From Tuctoria greenei (Eukaryota; Streptophyta; Magnoliopsida; Poales; Poaceae), in contig JAYESD010000005.1 of the NCBI GenBank assembly GCA_036927565.1, forward strand, positions 90,870,301-90,934,300: 64,000 nt of DNA. Direction: 5' to 3'. The notes below the pieces were generated by a model, which was not told the origin of the DNA, made no database searches, and was given only the letters and a program-made list of their open reading frames with translations. The stretch's first letter is position 1. Each line of letters opens with the position of its first letter. Positions 11,679-21,967 of the stretch are shown here, piece after piece. The position numbers were made by a program, and so were the translations under genes.

Positions 11679-12177
11679 TTATTTTAATACCAAGACCTTT
11701 TTATGTCCATGGTGTTGCATCACCAAAATTGGACCCATGGCCCATGTATCCTTTGGAGTCCATTAGGGACTCGTGATTAGGGTTTCTCACGACCCTAGGG
11801 AGGTAATAAATAGTAGCAGCCGCCCTCATTAGCTGGTGGGTTTTGTTTATTCGTAAGCTAGCTTCTGTTGCTTCCTTGTACACGCGCGTGTCGACTAGAT
11901 CGCCCGTCTACTTGTATCCAGAACCCCACTTTAGATTGATTCAACAGATAAGTGCTTGTTCTTCTTGTTCTTGCATGTTCTTCGATTGCTTGCAGGAACA
12001 AAGGCCCTCGTGTTCAGGTTGATTGTCTGCCAGCAAGATCAATACAACTTTGGAGTCGGTGTACCAATCGCTAAGGCGCATCGTCTTGGGACGGTGTAGT
12101 CGGATCGCCAACGTCTTCTCCTCCACAAATTGAACCCTTCTATTCTCATCGAAAGATCGGGAACCAAGATCCTATCA
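11522..12177 (+). mobile_element. 3' LTR of CRM-like A, 5'-truncated
   Basis: The sequence jumps from GAAGATGAGC (end of the integrase region) straight to GGGAAGGGAATTCGCGCGG, which in intact copies lies ~200 bp inside the LTR. The polypurine tract, the LTR start and the end of the ORF are thus deleted. The remaining LTR runs to CCTATCA at 12177. A second small deletion near 11620 removes the ACTTCCTGGAAAGAT stretch seen in the other LTRs. Confidence 0.85.
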
Positions 12178-12182
12178 TGAAC
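12178..12182. other. Target site duplication TGAAC (right) of CRM-like A
   Basis: An exact repeat of 4870-4874. Athila gag coding sequence resumes right after it (PPVENVN-type motif), so the host reading continues across the insertion. Confidence 0.9.
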
Positions 12183-12261
12183 CTCCCGTGGAAAATGTCA
12201 ATATGATTTCTCTAAGGGATGGCAATTGGATGAAGGACCCTAGATATCCCTTCATACCTTG
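12183..12261 (+). pseudogene. Athila-like gag/protease linker fragment
   Basis: About 80 bases of Athila sequence between CRM-like A and the solo copia LTR. It reads PVENVNMISLRDGNW and continues through DPRYPFIPC, a linker usually seen between gag and protease in grass Athila elements. The protease part continues at 14025 on the other side of the solo LTR. Confidence 0.6.
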
Positions 12262-14024
12262 TGTAGGATCGAAGAGAACGTGAAAAGCTACCAGAGGGGG
12301 GGGTGAATGGTAGATTTAAACTTTTTCAGCGGAAGCAACAGAAACCCCTGGGTAGAAAATTGATCTGCTAAAGAATTTGTGTGTGCGACTAATCTAAATG
12401 TGATCAATTGTGACAAAACTAGTATATATTATAGAGAATCAAGTCACAAAGACGTCACAACAAGAATCATGAAAATCCATCAAGAAAAACTCAAGTTACA
12501 ATCAATAGATCGAACAAAGGTCAATCTGTTCAAACGAGTAAAAATCAAATCTGTAACACTGCAAAGAAACTTGTGTATATCAGAAACCACAAATCCAATG
12601 ACCGTGAAATTTTCACAGAGGATAATAATCAAGTCATGAAGACAACCCAAAAAGAATTACATTAATTGGATTTGTAAAACTCGAGTTATGATAAAACCAC
12701 CGAAGCAAGGTAGTGTTGTGCAGAAACTCGACGAGAAAGATTTGAAGAAAACAAGTCGGATGAACAAGGCACAAAAGTTTCTTTCAACTACGAATTTTAT
12801 TTAAAAGAATACAAGAGGAACAGCCCAAAAGTCGTGCCCCATGAGCTCTGGCCTCTCTTGCTTATATAACCAGCCCTTAGGCCAACCCAATCCTAACTAA
12901 GACTCAAATCCTACTAAGATTCAACCGAAACTTTCTATAACTGCTCAAGACTCTTCGGTACGCAGATAGAAACAACCTTAAGACTTCCAAGCACCTTAGG
13001 AACATATCCCACATTCCTAAAACAACCCAACTTCTTGACCCACAAGAAATCCGATCATAACCAACTCAAATCTTTCCATATTCGAGTCAAACCCGACTCA
13101 GTTGCAGCCTGAGTCCATAACCTAGTCAGTTAGACCTTTCCAACCAATTCTTTACGTCCACATCTCTTCATAAAGAGTTGGAACCATGTAGTCACGTCCA
13201 TGCACTCCTTGCACACGTGCAAACATCTTCCAACGACGTCCACCATACCTTCATATGCATTGTTCTTGATTCAAACATGTTGTGCGATCTCCCGATTAAC
13301 TCAACCATAATTCCTCCCAAACTTAGTTGTTGAACCTCATCTTCTCCCTAATACTAGTTCAATGTATCCCATCACCTGTCATGCCTTGAACTCAAGAAAC
13401 ACCTACACATGAATAAACAACCAATACTTCTGAGCAAAAGTCCTCAACTTGACTCACATTAGTTCCGAAATCACAACACCTTATGTGAGCACCTCACATA
13501 AGCATGTTGCAAACCATAACAAAAAGATATCAACCATAACCACTAAAACACACCAAAAACTTAGTAAAAGAATACTAAGCAAACTTTCCATAGATGTAAA
13601 GCAAGTTCGAAACATTGCAAGGTAAAAGCAGAACCATTGCAAACTAGCACCAGACCTTACCAAAGCTAACCGGACTTTGAAATAGAGCTTACCAAAGCTA
13701 GCAGGACATAGCGTCGGAACTTACCAAAGCTAGTCAGACCTAGCACCAGAGCTTATCAAAGCTAGTCGGACCTAGTGCTGGAGCTGACCAAAGCTAGTCG
13801 GACCTAGCCACAGCAAGTCAAACCTAGCCACAGCAAGTCGGACCTAGACAAAGAAGTCGGAGTTTACGTCGGACCTTGCCGGAGCTACCCAAAACAACTC
13901 AGACCTATTATCGGACCTTGCTGGAGCTCTGACCTAGAGTCAGACCATGTTGAAAAAGGTGTTTTGGTGATATTCAAAACTTTTATCGCCATAGCCAATG
14001 TATTCAGCACACAATGGCCTCACA
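12262..14024 (-). mobile_element. Solo LTR of the SIRE-like copia family
   Basis: A 1.76 kb LTR bounded by TGTAGGATC...CTCACA. It is homologous over its length to the copia LTR at 60678-62411 and has the same orientation relative to the plus strand. It has no internal region. Flanks are CCTTG (12257-12261) and CCATG (14025-14029), a 5-bp target duplication with one mismatch. A solo LTR of this kind usually results from LTR-LTR recombination. It carries the degenerate AGCTAGTCGGACCTAG repeat cluster near 13660-13930. Confidence 0.85.
13660..13930. repeat. Degenerate minisatellite inside the copia LTR
   Basis: Repeated variants of ACCAAAGCTAGTCGGACCTAG with short spacers (GCCGGAGCTT and similar), roughly 20-35 bp apart and about ten copies. 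Equivalent clusters occur at 53800-54055 and 62080-62335 in the other two LTRs of this family. It is therefore a family feature, located near the LTR end that faces the polypurine tract. Confidence 0.75.
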
Positions 14025-14675
14025 CCATGATCGATTGGGGCTCACTACTTTGACAAGGCACTTTGTGACCTTGGAGCAAGCATGAGTGTGATGTCCAAGA
14101 TGGTCTTTGACCAGTTGAACTTCACGGAGCTTACTCCAACACCAATGCAGCTCCAACTGACTAATTCTTTAGTCCATTACTCGATGGGTATTGCTGAAGA
14201 TGTTTTGGTGAAAATATAGAATTGCTTCATACCCGTGGATTTCGTGGTGCTCGACATGGATGTCGAGAAGGATACACCACTCATTCTAGGCTGCCCATTC
14301 CTTAGCACCGCAAAGGCTCACACAGATATGGGAGCAGAAGAAATCCACTTCCATATCAATGGCAAGGAGAAGAAGTTTAACTTTCCCCCAAAGCCGGAGC
14401 AATGCCCTATGATTTGCATCAAGTATGGGCCGAATGTTAAACACATTCGAGAGGTTGAAGTCACACCTCCAAAGGTGGATCCGCTCATTGCATTCATGCG
14501 ACAATTGATCTATGCAGAGAACCTATCTTATCGTCCACAACGACACCCTAAGAAGACGGAGAAGTTAGGGTCTTCCCAAAGGCCCAAGTCCACCAAGACG
14601 CCAAAGAAGGAATGGCGAAAGAAGGGAGACAAGCCGTTCGAGCCCATCCCTCTGGGCCCGGATGTCAAGAAATGA
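14025..14675 (+). pseudogene. Athila-like protease region and gag-pol end
   Basis: This would be the aspartic protease that cleaves the polyprotein. The plus frame shows DHYFDKALCDLGASMSVMS (D-L-G-A active-site motif, about 14035-14095) and then the conserved fold end PLILGCPFLSTA (14278-14313). A TAG at 14217-14219 breaks the frame between the two, so the second part reads from 14235 on its own. After the protease comes a basic tail (PKKTEKLGSSQRPKSTK, PKKEWRKKGDK) and a stop at 14673-14675. Reverse transcriptase, RNase H and integrase, which follow in autonomous Athila elements, are absent. The missing pol and basic tail match the non-autonomous grass Athila type. Confidence 0.75.
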
Positions 14676-15403
14676 AGAAAGAGGAAAAGTCCATCTCATT
14701 GAACTGTGGTGAGACCTAGCCAATAGGAAAATTGGTAGTTATCTTTTCTTTGATTTTTCTTTTCTCTTCATTTGGTTTTTACACTTAGTTGATTTTTCCC
14801 CATTGCATATTTGGTTTTTCTTAGCAAGTTGAGAATCTTATATTCTCAACCATCATTTTTATTTCTTTATTTTTCACAAAAAGAAACTTCTTGGTTTTGA
14901 AAAAAAAGGTTTTATTCGAAAAACAATTTTTTCTGAGCTGCAAATGTGGCATTCACCAATGTGCTAATTTTAAAGCCATTGGGAAGCCACCTGCCAAAAG
15001 TGGAAACAGGGGGCCCACATTTTAGTGCGGCCAACCCGCCTGTTCGGTCGACATGGGGAAATAGACAATTTGGCTCTCTCTCTCCTCCAACAGCTACATT
15101 TGAGCCTTTTATGACCGTTTGAGAGTGTACATTATAAATGGTGGCCGTGAGGAGCACTCCTCTCCACACTTCACCTCATTTTACACCTCCCCAAGTCACT
15201 CTTTTGCTCACATTGTTTATCTTGATCTTCACTGAAGCACTCTTGCTCAAATCCAACTCAAAAATATTTGCTTTCAATTGAATTTGCAATTTGCTCTCAA
15301 GTTCTTCAAGGGAAAATTCGTCGAGGGTTTTGTTTTCACTAACTTTACTTCTTTTTGAGTTTTTTTCCTTGTTGTGTTATTGTTTGTTGTGGCCTTGAAA
15401 GTA
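14676..15403 (+). other. Spacer between protease and second ORF of Athila-like 2
   Basis: 728 bp without a gene. It is T-rich first (14700-14930), then a mixed segment with a TATA-like box (15133-15139) followed by pyrimidine-rich CTCCTCTCCACACTTCACC. This layout resembles a promoter plus leader for the second ORF rather than coding sequence. Confidence 0.5.
15133..15139 (+). promoter_or_regulatory. Internal TATA-like box before the second Athila ORF
   Basis: TATAAAT in GTACATTATAAATGGTGG, about 30-50 bp before a pyrimidine-rich, initiator-like stretch and 265 bp before the likely start codon at 15404. It could drive a separate mRNA for the second ORF. This is inference from motif and spacing only. 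Confidence 0.35.
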
Positions 15404-16920
15404 ATGAAAAGGTTGTTTGGGAAGAGGAAGGGGGCTGCAAGCTCAAAGCCATGGTGGAGACTCAAGTGCACGTCTCTCCTCTGGTGCTACACTAAGTCCA
15501 CAGAGGAGGAGTGTGTGTGAAGACACTCCCATGGGTTAGAAGAGCAACCCGCGACAACTTCTCCACGACAAAGACCTCAACATACAAAGTGAAGTTGAAG
15601 ACCAAGCACGCTAGCTCCTCCAAGATCGTGAGTTTTATCACACTAAAGCTTATGATCCAGATTTGATCTCCAAAATCAAATTCTTTTCTATTTGGCATGC
15701 ATTAGGATGGGAAGAAGCTCACATAGAGGAGAAAGCTACACGCCTTCTCACTATACAATTCCTTTCCACCCTCAAAATAAGATTTGATGGTATTACTTTT
15801 AGATTATTTCAAAAGGAATACAACATCCTTTGGAAAGAATTAAGTAAAATCCTAGGCTTCCATAAATGTTGTTTGCAAGATTTATACACTTTGCCTATGT
15901 TTAACAAACAAAGTTTTTAGCATGAATTGACTAGTGAAGTTAGATGTAATGCTCCTAAGAATGGTCACTTGCACAATCCTACTTTACACTTCATGCATAG
16001 ATGGGTGGCTATGACTATGCTCGCTAGAGGAGATGTAAGAATAATCCGTGATGATGAACTGAAAATTTTATTTGCCATAGTTAAAAAGACAAAAGTTTCT
16101 CCAGTTATTGCCATGATGACACAATGGTTAGATTACATTTCAAGGACTGGGACAATTGAATGCACTTCATTCATTACCCGCATTGCTACTAGGGTAGGAG
16201 CACTAGAATATACTTCATATGAATATATTGAAACCGAGCAAGAATTAATTAATGAAGATTATCTATTGCATGGACATACCCTTAAGCAAGATCATGATGG
16301 CTCTTTAATTTTTTTATTATCCTAGCTTTGTCAATGAAATTTAGTTACCTCACCAGGATTTTCATTTGTACAAATGTTGGAGGCTAACCATTGATCTTCC
16401 CATCGAGGAAGCTTGAAGAAGTAATGTCTCTGGCAGGGTAACTTGAAGCTGTGCAAGGAGAGCAGCCATGGCCATGCCTCTGACAACCTCCACGGTCCAT
16501 GAGTACGAAGAGGAAGAGGACCCAACAGGTGATGCACTCGGATGGACTCAACCTCCATCGTATGAGACTGAAGGACCGTATTGGTATGGATGGCTGGGTG
16601 CCACGTGGGAGCCATCCCTATCCACTTCAAGCTCTAGCAGCTTGCCTCCAACGTCCATGAGAGGATGTTGTTCCTTTTCAGCTAGAAGTCATCATGACTA
16701 TAGCCAAGATATGACAGATCTCACTAGACGTATAGGAGATCTTGAAGTGAGGATGAGAGACATGTACAACACTCTCCAAGAGAATGTCGAAGGTACCCAA
16801 GATTGACAACAACACATGGACGCTCAATTCACCAATTTCAACTCCATGCCACAACAACAAGCCGATCTCGCAGCATACTTCCGTCATCAAGGTTTCAATT
16901 CTTATCACAGAGGTGATTGA
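15404..16920 (+). pseudogene. Second ORF of Athila-like 2 (ORF1/env-like, function unknown)
   Basis: The likely start is ATG 15404 (MKRLFGKRKGAASS, a lysine-rich N-terminus). The middle carries the conserved block IWHALGWEEAHIEEKATRLL (15691-15750) and FRLFQKEYNILWKEL, then HNPTLHFMHRWVAMT and FITRIATRVGALEY (16170-16215). The end is acidic and serine-rich, with a coiled-coil-like stretch (MTDLTRRIGDLEVRMRDMYN) and a Q-rich finish at TGA 16918-16920. This matches the long ORF found downstream of gag-protease in grass Athila elements; its role is not established. I see no membrane segments. Stops (15918, 16323, 16804) and frame changes break it. Confidence 0.65.
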
Positions 16921-18266
16921 AGAACAAGCCTGGGGGAGGACCCCCACTTGAGGTAAATTGTATGATGTTGCATATTTTTTTTTTCATTCATCAACCATTA
17001 ACCTTGCATATCAAAAAACTTAAAATAATTAGAGTAGATTTATTTTCAAATAAAATAAAAGATGTGTGGTAAGAATGGTTTAGAATTCACATAGATGAAA
17101 TGATGAGTAGTTGCTTTTCTTAGTTTTCCGAAGTAGTTTACGACTTACTACTCTCCAAAATATTGCTTCCATTGGCTAAAATTAACTTTGCCTTGATTTA
17201 GAAATTGTGGGTAGCAAAAGCTTAATCCAATTCTACGTTGTTTTGAGATATGATATAGTGATAGGGCTGCTATTCCTAGTTTGAAGGTGATTTCCGTAGA
17301 AATTCAAAAAAGATTTAAGTTACTCTTATTTGATTGGAAATACCTACCAAAGCCATATGTTATGTTACATTGATAGACCTTATGCATATGCTATTTGCCT
17401 TCACATAGACCTTCGTCAAACTAGTATATTCCTATGTGAGAATTCATTCATTTCTTATTGAATTCAAGACTTCACTTGCACATGCTATACTTCTAAACTA
17501 GAAGTTAGCAAAATTCCATCATATCTTCATTCCACAATAAAAAGAGAAACTCCATAGCTTTCATGCTTAGTACTCTCTCCAAGTTTATTGTATAAAAAGG
17601 GAAAAGAAGACATGGCTACAAGAAAAAAGAAGAAGGAAAAGCATGCTTACATCAAAAGCATGAGAAAAAAGGGTAGCCATGTTTCATCCCTGCAAATAAG
17701 AGAGTCCAAACAAATAGGAGTCATCTCAAACATCCACATCCACTTACACTCCATCACACATGCACAAGTCTTGAATTAAATAGTTTTGAATTGATTTCTC
17801 CTAAGGCTTGCTTTTTTGACTTAGCAATATTCTGTGTTGCAAATATGCCTACTACATTCCCTACCAAGCTCCACATACAAGCCTTATTTAGCTTTAGAAT
17901 GAGTATAGCTGAAATGCCTTGGTGAGGATATATTTCCACTACACACAAAGGAGTGAATGAGAGAATCAAATTGAGGTACTTAAAATCTAAATTGAAACTC
18001 TCCGAAATTTGAGTGGAACTTGATCTCTATGCTATGTTTGCTCCATTTGCTGTTCTGTCTTGCAACCACCCATGAATAGGAGAATGCATAAGCCTCATGA
18101 TGACTTAAGACGGGTGGAGTACCATAAGTCATTTTTTGCAATACTAGGTAGAGTATTTTGTTGTGCACATGGTACTTTTGAAAAATAGAACATTGTAACA
18201 ACTTCTATCATCAACCTAAAGTCTTGACTTTGCTCAGGACAAGCAAAGGATATGCTTGGGGGAGTT
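16921..18266 (+). other. Non-coding 3' region and polypurine tract of Athila-like 2
   Basis: 1.35 kb without a credible gene. Just after the second ORF is GCCTGGGGGAGGACCCCCAC (16928-16947). Just before the LTR is GGATATGCTTGGGGGAGTT (18248-18266). The latter is the polypurine tract used to prime plus-strand DNA in Athila elements; the former is a second, similar G-run. The rest is AT-rich. Confidence 0.6.
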
Positions 18267-19806
18267 TGTTGACGGCTTTTTATGTATCCCGTCAATATAA
18301 CTCAATTATGTGAAGGAAATATCATTTCTCGCACACATCACCTTTCTACTTAACTCATTTCCACTTGTCTTTGGAAGAATAGTGCATGCAGACATTATGC
18401 AGAAAATGAGGTAAAAGAGGGGGAGCAATCCTATAAAATATCATCCAAGCCAATCAAGTGCCAACACGTGGCATCACTTGGATCAAATGGCCCACAAACA
18501 GAAGTATCTGAGGCCATCCAATGGTGTATCACCTGTATCAATCAATGGGACCCACATGTAAGTGACCTGGAGAAAGCAAAACCTCAAAGGCGCAATGACT
18601 AGGTCGGCTGAAGCACCAGCTCGGCCGACTTGTTCCTAGCGACAAACTCAGCCAGCTTCCCCGAGTTGACTCCCTGCGGTACCCTGATCACGATGAAGAC
18701 TAATTCACGTGCTTTTGGTGGCGGGAACCGACCCTACTCCATCTATAAATAGGACCCCCTATCCTCACTTCACACACACACCACTTGAGTATTCATTCTA
18801 TTGTATCAACTATTCTCCATAGGTTTAGAAAAGTTTATGTTGTAGAGAGGAGAGCCTCTGGTCCATTTTCTAAATTAGGAAGGAGTAGAAGGAGTCTCTC
18901 TCTTCCCAACTCCAAATTGGGAAAGGTATGTCTCATATATTCATCTTTGTATTTGTGACTTTGTTCTTAATAAAGATGGTATTTTTTAGTCTTCTTTTAT
19001 TCATATACTTGGATGAAGCATTTCTTGTTTGATTGTGGATTCCATGTACATGGTGGGAGTGGTTTTTATGATTATGCCATAACAATCTTATTCTATCATC
19101 ATAAACACTACAAACCTCCACAATACTCTAATTAGTTATGACATGACCATGTTAATATGAATAACTTATGCTATGTTTCGACGTTGGTTCAACGATGTTT
19201 AGGTTAGTCATTGCCTTAGGATGGCTTGTGCCTAGGCTCCTAAGGTATTTACTTAATATGCTAGCATGGTGCTAGGATAGTTATGTAGCGTTGAATTTCT
19301 CGTAGACCCACATATTGAAAAGGGTAGGCAGGAGGTGGTGACAGCCCTATCTGTCCTTGTAATCCTCCACGTTCGGCTATGCCACAGTCTCTTTGCGGGA
19401 GCCGTCCTAGTATTGCTAGGCATAAAGCCGTGCCCGATGTGTTGAACAACTTAGCATAAGAATTTACCATTGACATGTCCATTAGTATCTAACATAGGCT
19501 ATGTATATGTATACCACAAGCATTGTAGGAGCAACTCTCTAATTCTTAGTGTAATCCCTCTTTGACCCATTTATCCCTCTTAGAATAGAATGCTCTCGTG
19601 TGTGTCACACTACCTCTACATATCTATTACCTATACACTAGAATCTTACCTAGACCAATCTACCGTCTTCGTTTGATGACTGTTATGTAGCCTTCCTTTG
19701 GGAAAATATAAATGACACCCTTGGGAATACTCTTAGAGGGGAAATGCTACTTCGATAGTTTCTGCGCGCTTGCAGATTTTTATCTGTGATATAAGAAACA
19801 TCAACA
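18267..19806 (+). mobile_element. 3' LTR of Athila-like element 2
   Basis: 1540 bp bounded by TGTTGACGG...CATCAACA. It is homologous, in inverted orientation, to 2703-4213. It contains the shared segment ending CCCACAAACAGAAG (about 18485), a TATA-like box CTATAAATAGG (18743-18753) and the conserved core block at 19290-19445 (read on the minus strand). Sequence of a different gypsy-type element begins at 19807. Confidence 0.85.
18744..18750 (+). promoter_or_regulatory. TATA-like box in Athila-like 2 LTR
   Basis: TATAAAT in CCATCTATAAATAGGACCC, followed about 30 bp later by CCTCACTTCACACACACACC. The same context is kept in the inverted LTR (3720-3727). Confidence 0.5.
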
Positions 19807-21085
19807 AGGCTCTGACCCGCCGTGTGAGCTGGGAGGCTAGGGTCACTGGAGCTACTAGGCCCGCTGGTAAGGCGCAATTTCCACTTTTGGTGTCACTGTT
19901 TTCATTACTTGTCTTGATCTAAAGGGGGTCAGCGTTGTCTTTTCATGGTGTTGTCGGTCGACATAGCACCCTAGGCGACGGGCGTGACAGTCCCGACCTC
20001 TTCTGGAACTGGAATGATGCCCATTCCAGAACAACTTGTGTTTGAGGACGCATTGGCCTCCGACGACATTGCAAGCCTTGTGGCTAATCCTCGCGCTCCC
20101 ACGCCCGACATGGCAGACGGGTCCGTTGCAGTGCAGGGCGATGAGGCATCTGCTTTGGTCATTGCAATTGCACTGGGTGAGGTAGGCATGCCTCCCGCCA
20201 TCACGAAGCCGGACCCATATGTCGTTGGCGTGCAAGACGGTGACTCGACAGAGGCGGCCGACGATACGCCCGTGGTAGGGGAAGATGCTTTGGTGCTGGG
20301 CGATGTCACGCCCCCTCCCGGATCTTCTACTAGGGTGTCCTCAGATTCCTCGGTGTTGGTGGCCACTACCGAGTCAGCCCAAGAGATTGAAAGGCGGCCG
20401 TCTGTGGTGACGGCCGCGCCGATCCCCTCTCTGAGGCCATTGTTGCAGCCAATTCCATTTTGTGCTTAACACAGGCAATGCTCGACCGGGAGTGGGAATA
20501 GCTTGGGGAAGAGCGGTGGTTGATAAAGCTAGTTGAGGCCAGGATGCAGGAGCTCCAAGGGAAGGCCCGCACCAACACCGATACCCGCCTTAAGTTGTGC
20601 AAGGACACGTGGCTGAACCTGGTTTGCCGCGAGATTGTTGTTGCCGACCGGGAGCGGGCACTGGCAGAAAAGAAGGAGGAGGCCTCCTGGAACCTTTTGC
20701 TTGAGTGTGATGCATTCGAGGAGGGGCGCCAAGCCGTCTTGAAACTAGAGCTCTCCATCAAACTCCAGGAGAGCAACCTGGAGCTCCGCGCACGGGAGCT
20801 CACTAATTGGGAGGAGGTGTTGAACGCCCGGGAGTCGCAGTTCTCTAGGAGCGACCCAAACGCCATGGAGGCAGCGCAGAAGGAGGTAGAAAACCTCCAG
20901 GCCTACCGGCGCAGGGGGTCCGAGATTTCCTGGGTCGTGTCGAGTCGGTGCTGGACCCTCTCGGACTTGGCCCTGTGCCGCGTGGGGAGCTGTCACATGG
21001 GGTGAGCCTGCTGCTACCAGCCTTGGAGTCCGTCTGCTCGAGGATGAGTGCAGTGAACACTGTCCTCACCGAGCGGCTGGAGATC
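19807..21085 (+). pseudogene. Transposase_28-like ORF of a large gypsy-type element, left part
   Basis: GC-rich coding sequence, unlike its AT-rich neighbours. The frame at 19984-20469 is an acidic, Ala/Pro/Ser-rich linker (LVFEDALASDDIAS, PTPDMADGS). The frame at 20520-20900 is a heptad-like coiled coil rich in Glu, Leu, Ala and Arg (VADRERALAEKKEEA, LELRARELTNWEEVLNARES). This matches the C-terminal half of the gypsy-type 'Transposase_28' proteins common in grass genomes; I know of no proven function. Frame changes occur near 20470 and 20900. The N-terminal domain is not seen, apparently lost at the Athila junction (19806). The ORF continues at 28692 beyond CRM-like B. Confidence 0.55.
21081..21085. 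other. Target site duplication AGATC (left) of CRM-like B
   Basis: AGATC before TGATGAGGAC is repeated exactly at 28687-28691 after CCTATCA. It fixes both ends of copy B. Confidence 0.9.
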
Positions 21086-21952
21086 TGATGAGGACATCAA
21101 CACCCTCGATACATCCACACCAACTCAGCTACCAGTTTCTGGTCCGATCACTCGCGCTCGTGCACGTCAACTAAACTATGAGGTGAACTCGTTCTTGGCC
21201 TTATGTCCATCTTATCTAGACCGTGGAACTACGTGCTTTTTTGTTTTGCTTAGGAACAATGGAGAGGAGCCAATGGGAAGGGAATTCGCGCGGACGGGAT
21301 TTGGACAGCAGAACAGCACCAATTTGTGACGGCCACCACGATTTCATACGGACTCCGATCTGGTCGTTCAAGTACTTCCTGGAAAGAATATCAAGTCTAC
21401 TTTCAAACGGATCTGGCCTCATGTCCATATCTATTCGGAGTCGGCCGCAATAGTTATTTTAATACCAAGACCTTTTTCTGTCCAGGGTGCTGCATCACCA
21501 AAATTGGGCCCATGGCCCATGTATCGTTTGGAGTCCATTAGGGACTCATGATTAGGGTTTCTTACGACCCTAGGGAGGTAATAAATAGTAGCAGCCGCCC
21601 TCATTAGCTGGAGGGGTTTTTGTTTATTCATAAGTTAGCTTCTGTTGCTTCCTTGTACACGCGCGTGTCGACTAGATCGCCCGTCTACTTGTATCCAGAA
21701 CCCCACTTTAGATTGATTCAACAGATAAGTGCTTGTTCTTCTTGTTCTTGCATGTTCTTCGATTGCTTGCAGGAACAAAGGCCCTCGTGGTCAGGTTGAT
21801 TGTGCGCCAGCAAGATCAATACAACTTCAGAGTCGGTGTACCGATCGCTAAGGCGCATCGTCTTGGGGACGGTGTAGTCGGATCGCCAACGTCTCCTCTG
21901 CAAATTGAACCCTCCTATTCTCATCGAAAGATCAGGAACCAAGATCCTATCA
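21086..21952 (+). mobile_element. 5' LTR of CRM-like B
   Basis: TGATGAGGAC...CCTATCA, 867 bp. It is near-identical to the 3' LTR at 27817-28686, with scattered single-base differences and a few-base gap near 21896. Confidence 0.9.
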
Positions 21953-21954
21953 AG

Positions 21955-21967
21955 TGGTAATCAGAGC
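21955..21967 (+). other. Primer binding site (tRNA-iMet type), CRM-like B
   Basis: TGGTAATCAGAGC two bases after the LTR end, with the same one-base insertion relative to TGGTATCAGAGC as copies A and C. Confidence 0.75.

Larger units (their letters stand above)
4875..12177 (+). mobile_element. CRM-like chromovirus copy A (Ty3/gypsy), full insertion
   Basis: A 7.3 kb element flanked by the 5-bp duplication TGAAC. It has a 5' LTR (4875-5742), an initiator-Met-tRNA-type primer site, a leader with a 24-bp repeat array, a single gag-pol frame in the order gag, protease, RT, RNase H, integrase, and a 5'-truncated 3' LTR. LTRs beginning TGATGAGGACATC and a protein tail containing GPITRARARQL fit the CRM clade as I know it. 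Copy A is defective: several in-frame stops, and a deletion of roughly 230 bp spanning the polypurine tract and the start of the 3' LTR. Confidence 0.85.
4214..19806 (+). mobile_element. Athila-like Ty3/gypsy element 2, interrupted and lacking its 5' LTR
   Basis: Plus-strand order: gag (4214-4874, a few codons at 12183-12261), protease region (14025-14675), spacer with a TATA-like box, second ORF (15404-16920), long non-coding 3' region with a GCTTGGGGGAG polypurine tract, and 3' LTR (18267-19806). There is no reverse transcriptase, RNase H or integrase between protease and second ORF, so it is a non-autonomous layout. The 5' LTR and gag start are missing, replaced by the inverted LTR of element 1. 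A CRM-like element (4875-12177) and a solo copia LTR (12262-14024) sit inside its gag. Confidence 0.75.

Noticed and set aside
12183..12261. Athila gag piece as an independent small gene
   Set aside because: It is the middle of a gag-protease frame cut by two insertions, with target duplications on both sides.
20366..20866. Minus-strand serine/arginine-rich open frame
   Set aside because: It is the shadow of the GC-rich plus-strand coiled-coil ORF. Heptad pattern and family similarity are on the plus strand.
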